64,000 nt of DNA. Origin: Reyranella massiliensis 521 (lineage in GTDB: Bacteria > Pseudomonadota > Alphaproteobacteria > Reyranellales > Reyranellaceae). The notes under the pieces were generated by a model. The model made no database searches and was not told the DNA's origin. It saw nothing but the letters and a program-made list of their open reading frames with translations. This document shows positions 60,727 to 64,000 of this stretch, one piece after another. Each line of letters starts with the position of its first letter. Position 1 is the first letter of the stretch. A program made the position numbers and the translations under genes. The stretch covers positions 3,811,488-3,875,487 of the forward strand of contig NZ_HE997181.1 of NCBI RefSeq assembly GCF_000312425.1, read 5' to 3'.

Positions 60727-61135
60727 CGGGATCGCCTCCGTCGAGCACCTCGGCAAGCCAGCCGCTGGTGTAGGTCCAGGCCACCGTCGCGCCGGTGGCG
60801 AGGTCGAGCACATGCGCGCCACCGCCAAAGGCGTCGACGCGCGGCCGCGAACAGGTGTTGGCGTATTGGAACCCCCAGCGCCCCGTCAGCCCGAAGGCGG
60901 CGGCGCAACGCTTCACGAACTGGATCAGCCGCTCGGGATCGCCGGTGACGTCGTCGCGCATCCAGAGCGTGGTCCCGCCGTGCTCGGGCTGGATCGAAAG
61001 AAGAAAGCCCTCGGACGGCGGCTCCTCCGAAGCTCCCTCTTCGGAAAGCTGACTGTAGAGGTCGAGTGCGCGTGCGGCGTTGTCGGGGGTGCCGACGTCG
61101 AGCAGACAAGAAAAATGCGTGAAATAGTCGGCCAT
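60719..61135 (-). CDS. Uncharacterised 138-residue ICE protein
   Basis: MADYFTHFSCLLDVGTPDNA, then FLLSIQPEHGGTTLWMRDDV, GDPERLIQFVKRCAAAFGL and ARPRVDAFGGGAHVLDL-like segments. No family with a known function is recognised. ATG 61135 is preferred over an upstream in-frame start with no coding character. It overlaps the 60082 gene by 8 bp, so the two probably act together. Confidence 0.7.
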   Translation of the reverse strand: MADYFTHFSCLLDVGTPDNAARALDLYSQLSEEGASEEPPSEGFLLSIQPEHGGTTLWMRDDVTGDPERLIQFVKRCAAAFGLTGRWGFQYANTCSRPRVDAFGGGAHVLDLATGATVAWTYTSGWLAEVLDGGDPDA

Positions 61136-61199
61136 GACAGGCTCCCGAAATATCAAAGTCCGGCGCGAGGCCGGGCTGATTGAAGGAATGGGACGCAGG

Positions 61200-61757
61200 T
61201 CAGGCGGCCTGCGGCAGCCGGAGAAGGTCGGCGGCGGTTTCGCGCCAGAGCGGATCGACTAGGCGCGCTTCGAGGCAGGAGGCCTGATAGCGAAGGTCGC
61301 GCGCCGATCCGTGATCGCCGCGGCCGGAGGCGGCGAAAGCCAGGCCGCGTATCCGGCTCGCTTCGGTGACGATGCGCCGGGCTTCGCGGTCGCTGGCGAC
61401 GGGATGCTGCCAGAGGATGACGCCGGCGCGGATGTCCCCGGCGAGGACCAGGCCCAGCGCGTTGTCCTGGACCGCGATCAGCCGTGGCTGGAAATGCAGC
61501 GTGTCGTCCGGACCGATGCGGATATCGCCGCGCGCGACGCGCAGGGCGGCAAGGGCCATGGCGTCTTGAGGGGAAGCCGCGTCCCCCAGCGAGATACTAC
61601 GGTCGCGGCACTCGCCGTCGGTGGCCCCTTCATAGCTGATCGTGCCGAGGCATGAGACGCGCAGCGGGAGCTTTTGCGCGCGGTGAAGTCTGGGAAGCAC
61701 CGTCTCGCCAAGGATCTGACCGACCGAGGCGAAGGGGGCAGGACTGGCATGGGCCAT
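61200..61757 (-). CDS. Uncharacterised 185-residue ICE protein
   Basis: The N-terminal half has beta character (GQILGETVLPRLHRAQKLPL, VSCLGTISYEGATDGECRD); the C-terminal half is helical (REARRIVTEASRIRGLAFAA, RYQASCLEARLVDPLWRETA). Not recognised. The start at 61757 follows GGAG at suitable distance. Probably in one transcription unit with its neighbours on the minus strand. Confidence 0.65.
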   Translation of the reverse strand: MAHASPAPFASVGQILGETVLPRLHRAQKLPLRVSCLGTISYEGATDGECRDRSISLGDAASPQDAMALAALRVARGDIRIGPDDTLHFQPRLIAVQDNALGLVLAGDIRAGVILWQHPVASDREARRIVTEASRIRGLAFAASGRGDHGSARDLRYQASCLEARLVDPLWRETAADLLRLPQAA

Positions 61758-61865
61758 CGGTAATACTCCGCGACGGACGGCGGAGGCCTCTCCTCCACCT
61801 GCTAGCCCGTCACGGCCGACCGGCCCGAACTCTCACTCTCATTGCCGGCGCCGCAGCCGATCCGG

Positions 61866-62087
61866 TCAGTAGCCGAAGGACCAGGACGGCCAGGGCTGAC
61901 CGTCGTCGGAGGCCATGACCGCTTCGGCCAGGTAGGTCGCGTCCCCCTCGACGACGGCGGGATCGCGCACCGGGGTTTCGTCGATGACGGTGACGCGGGT
62001 GACAAGGCCGTCCTCGACCTCGACATGGACGGGCACGAGATACTGGAACACGACGCGGCGCGTCGGGGTCGCGTTTATGATGGGCAT
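61866..62087 (-). CDS. Small uncharacterised ICE protein
   Basis: A 73-residue protein from ATG 62087, with GGAGATC upstream. MPIINATPTRRVVFQYLVPV, then VTRVTVIDETPVRDPAVVEG and PWPSWSFGY. Mostly beta; it looks like a small soluble protein. Function unknown. It lies between the ParB-like gene and the 185-residue protein. Confidence 0.65.
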   Translation of the reverse strand: MPIINATPTRRVVFQYLVPVHVEVEDGLVTRVTVIDETPVRDPAVVEGDATYLAEAVMASDDGQPWPSWSFGY

Positions 62088-62143
62088 GATGATCTCCTCG
62101 AAGAAGTAAGGGGAGCGGCCGAGACCGCTCCCCGTTGTCGTGT

Positions 62144-64000
62144 TCACTCGGCTGCGGCCAGGACGGTTTCCTCGTCCTCGGCGTCGGCACCCTCGTCCTC
62201 TTCGCCATCCTCGGCGAGGAAATCCGGCAGGGCCGTGTCATCGCCGCCGTCCGTCTGCGCATTGGCATCGTGAGCCTGATCGCCATCGAGCGAGGCGAGG
62301 CGCAGCGGCTCGGGCAACCAGCCGGTGTCGGCCAGCAGGCGCTCGGCCTCCTTCGCCATGTCGCCCTTCTTCAGGTGGTCGATGAGCTGCGCGGCCCGCT
62401 CGCCGGCGCCTTCGCGAACGGCTTCCAGGATGCGCGGCTTGGTGACACGGCCGAGATAGTTGCCAACGGTCGGCCGCCAGCCCGCCGCCACCATGTCGAG
62501 GCCGGTTTCGCGAGCGAGCCGGTCGGCCTGCGCTAGGCGCACGTCGAGGCCATGGCGACTGACGCCCGAACCGGAATGCGGGTTCGGCCGCTCGAAGAGC
62601 GCGTTGACGCCGTAGCTCACGCACAAGGCCAACAGGTCCATGCGTGTGCCGTCATCGAGATGGGTGAGCCAGTCCCAGAGGGCCTGGTCGTCGGCCGGGA
62701 CATGGTCGCCCCAGCGTTCATGCCGCTCGTTCACGGCGCGCGCGGACTCGCTATCCTTCAGCTCGTCCGACTGAGCCGGGAAGAAGATGTGCCGGACACT
62801 GGCTTCAAGGCACCCCGTCGGCGCGGTATGCCGAAAGGTGTCGCTGACCAGTTTGTGCAGCAACATGGTCATGGCGACCCGCGGATTCTCCGCCACGGCA
62901 TTGCGCAGCGCCACAGTGCGATGGGCCGTCAGTTCGATCACGAGACGTTCGGGCAGCGGCTTGAGGCCGTCGTCCTCGTCCTCCTCCGGCTCGGCGGGCT
63001 GGCCTCCGATGGTGATGACCGCGCGCTGCACCGCGGGCGCATCGGCATCGGCCTCTTCTCCGCCTTCAAGATCGACCGGGATCTCATCCTCGGGACGCAC
63101 ATAGCCGCGCTCGACCAGCAGCGAGCCGTCGCTGTCGAGGCTGACGAAGACGCCGGCGATGGCGATCTCGGCCGGATCGTAGATGACGGGCCGACGCTCG
63201 AAGGCTTCCAGGGCCTGCTCGAGCTCGCCCAGGCGCTGATCGATCTCGTCGGGCAGCTCATCGGCCTCGGAATATTCCTCCTCGATCCGATCACACTCGG
63301 CCCGCAACGCTTCGCGCGTGGCGCGCTCCTCATCGGTCAGATCGACAATCGCGCCGGAGAGTTCGCGAAGGCCATGATCGTGGCCGTAGGGGAAGCTCAT
63401 GGCCACATCGACCCATTTCCAGCCCTCGACGGCGATCTCGTCGGCGCAGGTCTTCAGCTTCTCGGCGACGAGTCGATCAAGCAGAACGGGGTCCTGCAGC
63501 CAGCCGCCGTCGTCGTCCTGGAACAGGTCGCGCAGGATGCAGCCGCCTGCGGCCTGATAGGCATCGATACCGACGAAGACCGCGCGCTTGTCGGAGGCGC
63601 GGACAGTGGTCTCGGTCAGCATGCGGCGGATCTGATAGGGTTCCTTCGACCAGCTATGGCTGATCGCTTCCCACACCTGCTCCTGACGCGCGTGGTCTTC
63701 CGAGATCGAGAAGGCCATGAGCTGTTCGAGGGTCATGCCGTCCTCGGCGTAAATATCGAGAAGCGCGGGCGAGACGGTGACGAGCCGCAGCCGCTGCTTC
63801 ACCACCTGGACCGGAACGAAGAAGGCGGCGGCGATCGCTTCGTCGGTCATGCCCTTGTCGCGCATGGCCTGGAAGGCGCGGAACTGATCGAGCGGATGCA
63901 ACGGCGCACGCTCGATATTCTCGGCCAGCGACACCTCGTCGATCAGCACATCGGCCTTGGAGTCGGAGACGACGCAGGGGACCGGAGCGGTCTTGGCCAG
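62144..64000 (-). CDS. ParB/RepB/Spo0J-type protein, 5' partial
   Basis: The frame is still open at base 64000, so the N-terminus lies outside. It contains VSLAENIERAPLHPLDQFRAF (the ParB nucleotide-binding box ENxxRxxLHPLD), then FQAMRDKGMTDEAIAAAFFV and a following HTH, and a long acidic C-terminal region (about 400 residues). This large ParB-like form is typical of ICEs and plasmids. No ParA is adjacent; the ParA at 46235 pairs with the small RHH protein instead. A DNA-binding, CTPase-like role is inferred. Confidence 0.88.
   Translation of the reverse strand: MAKTAPVPCVVSDSKADVLIDEVSLAENIERAPLHPLDQFRAFQAMRDKGMTDEAIAAAFFVPVQVVKQRLRLVTVSPALLDIYAEDGMTLEQLMAFSISEDHARQEQVWEAISHSWSKEPYQIRRMLTETTVRASDKRAVFVGIDAYQAAGGCILRDLFQDDDGGWLQDPVLLDRLVAEKLKTCADEIAVEGWKWVDVAMSFPYGHDHGLRELSGAIVDLTDEERATREALRAECDRIEEEYSEADELPDEIDQRLGELEQALEAFERRPVIYDPAEIAIAGVFVSLDSDGSLLVERGYVRPEDEIPVDLEGGEEADADAPAVQRAVITIGGQPAEPEEDEDDGLKPLPERLVIELTAHRTVALRNAVAENPRVAMTMLLHKLVSDTFRHTAPTGCLEASVRHIFFPAQSDELKDSESARAVNERHERWGDHVPADDQALWDWLTHLDDGTRMDLLALCVSYGVNALFERPNPHSGSGVSRHGLDVRLAQADRLARETGLDMVAAGWRPTVGNYLGRVTKPRILEAVREGAGERAAQLIDHLKKGDMAKEAERLLADTGWLPEPLRLASLDGDQAHDANAQTDGGDDTALPDFLAEDGEEDEGADAEDEETVLAAAE

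Overview
The window is high-GC DNA from a proteobacterium, most likely an alphaproteobacterium (Hyphomicrobiales or Sphingomonadales type). That placement rests on the families present: a Tat-exported tricarboxylate-type binding protein, a Trb-type conjugation operon with DUF2274 and TrbK-alt, DUF736, DUF2840, RepA/RPA, DUF6499-DUF2285 regulators and a strawberry-notch helicase. The first 1.8 kb looks like ordinary chromosome. Nearly everything after the tRNA-Arg at 2198-2274 looks like a mosaic integrative and conjugative element (ICE) or plasmid-like island.

Layout. (1) 1-1766: a partial SDR dehydrogenase and a tripartite tricarboxylate-type binding protein. (2) 1907-2274: a truncated tRNA-Arg(CCG) copy followed by an intact one, probably an integration hot spot. 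(3) 2.6-14.5 kb: two restriction-like systems. The first is an operon on the + strand: ribbon-helix-helix regulator, MmeI-like methyltransferase without a visible nuclease motif, SF2 helicase, GIY-YIG (T5orf172-like) protein and PLD-fold protein. The second, on the - strand, is a MerR-like regulator, a 1041-residue N6-methylase and a PD-(D/E)XK protein, preceded by a 53-bp palindrome. (4) 14.6-20.3 kb: a patchwork of debris (Fic C-terminus, headless tyrosine integrase joined to a beheaded hydrolase, a CopG remnant, an IS256-type remnant) between intact cargo genes (hydrolase/TetR, Rrf2/thioredoxin-reductase-like, DUF2000). (5) 21-28.3 kb: two divergent cargo operons that each carry a DJ-1/PfpI paralogue, with a TonB receptor and DUF2946 on one side and ArsR, DUF3817, CopD-like and DUF6010 on the other; then a LysR gene.

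(6) 29.5-41.7 kb: a complete Trb type IV secretion operon on the - strand, traG-copG-trbBCDEJ-trbK-trbLFGI-DUF2274. (7) 41.8-48.3 kb: VirD2-like relaxase, a candidate oriT with an IncP-type nic sequence, lytic transglycosylase, DUF736, TraF, DUF2840, a ribbon-helix-helix protein, ParA, RepA and an RdfS-like excisionase. A probable iteron origin lies inside the 3' part of repA. (8) 48.4-50.1 kb: a regulatory module resembling FseA/QseM/QseC of ICEMlSym(R7A). It includes DUF6499 and DUF2285 reading frames that join by a +1 shift at a UGA codon. (9) 50.1-64 kb: ICE accessory and maintenance genes: a second DUF736, a ParD-like/methionine aminopeptidase pair, DUF2493, a toprim protein, a very large methylase-helicase, several uncharacterised proteins and a partial ParB-like protein running off the window.

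How it fits together: XRE/DUF2285/DUF6499 proteins would gate excision and transfer, the RdfS-like protein would excise, RepA/ParA/ParB-like proteins would stabilise the excised circle, the relaxase would nick near 43739 and Trb/TraG would export it. The defence genes and the metal- or metabolite-related operons are cargo. The only integrase visible is truncated, so an intact one must lie outside the window if the element is still mobile. The most interesting candidate for an undescribed system is the five-gene operon at 2649-9855.
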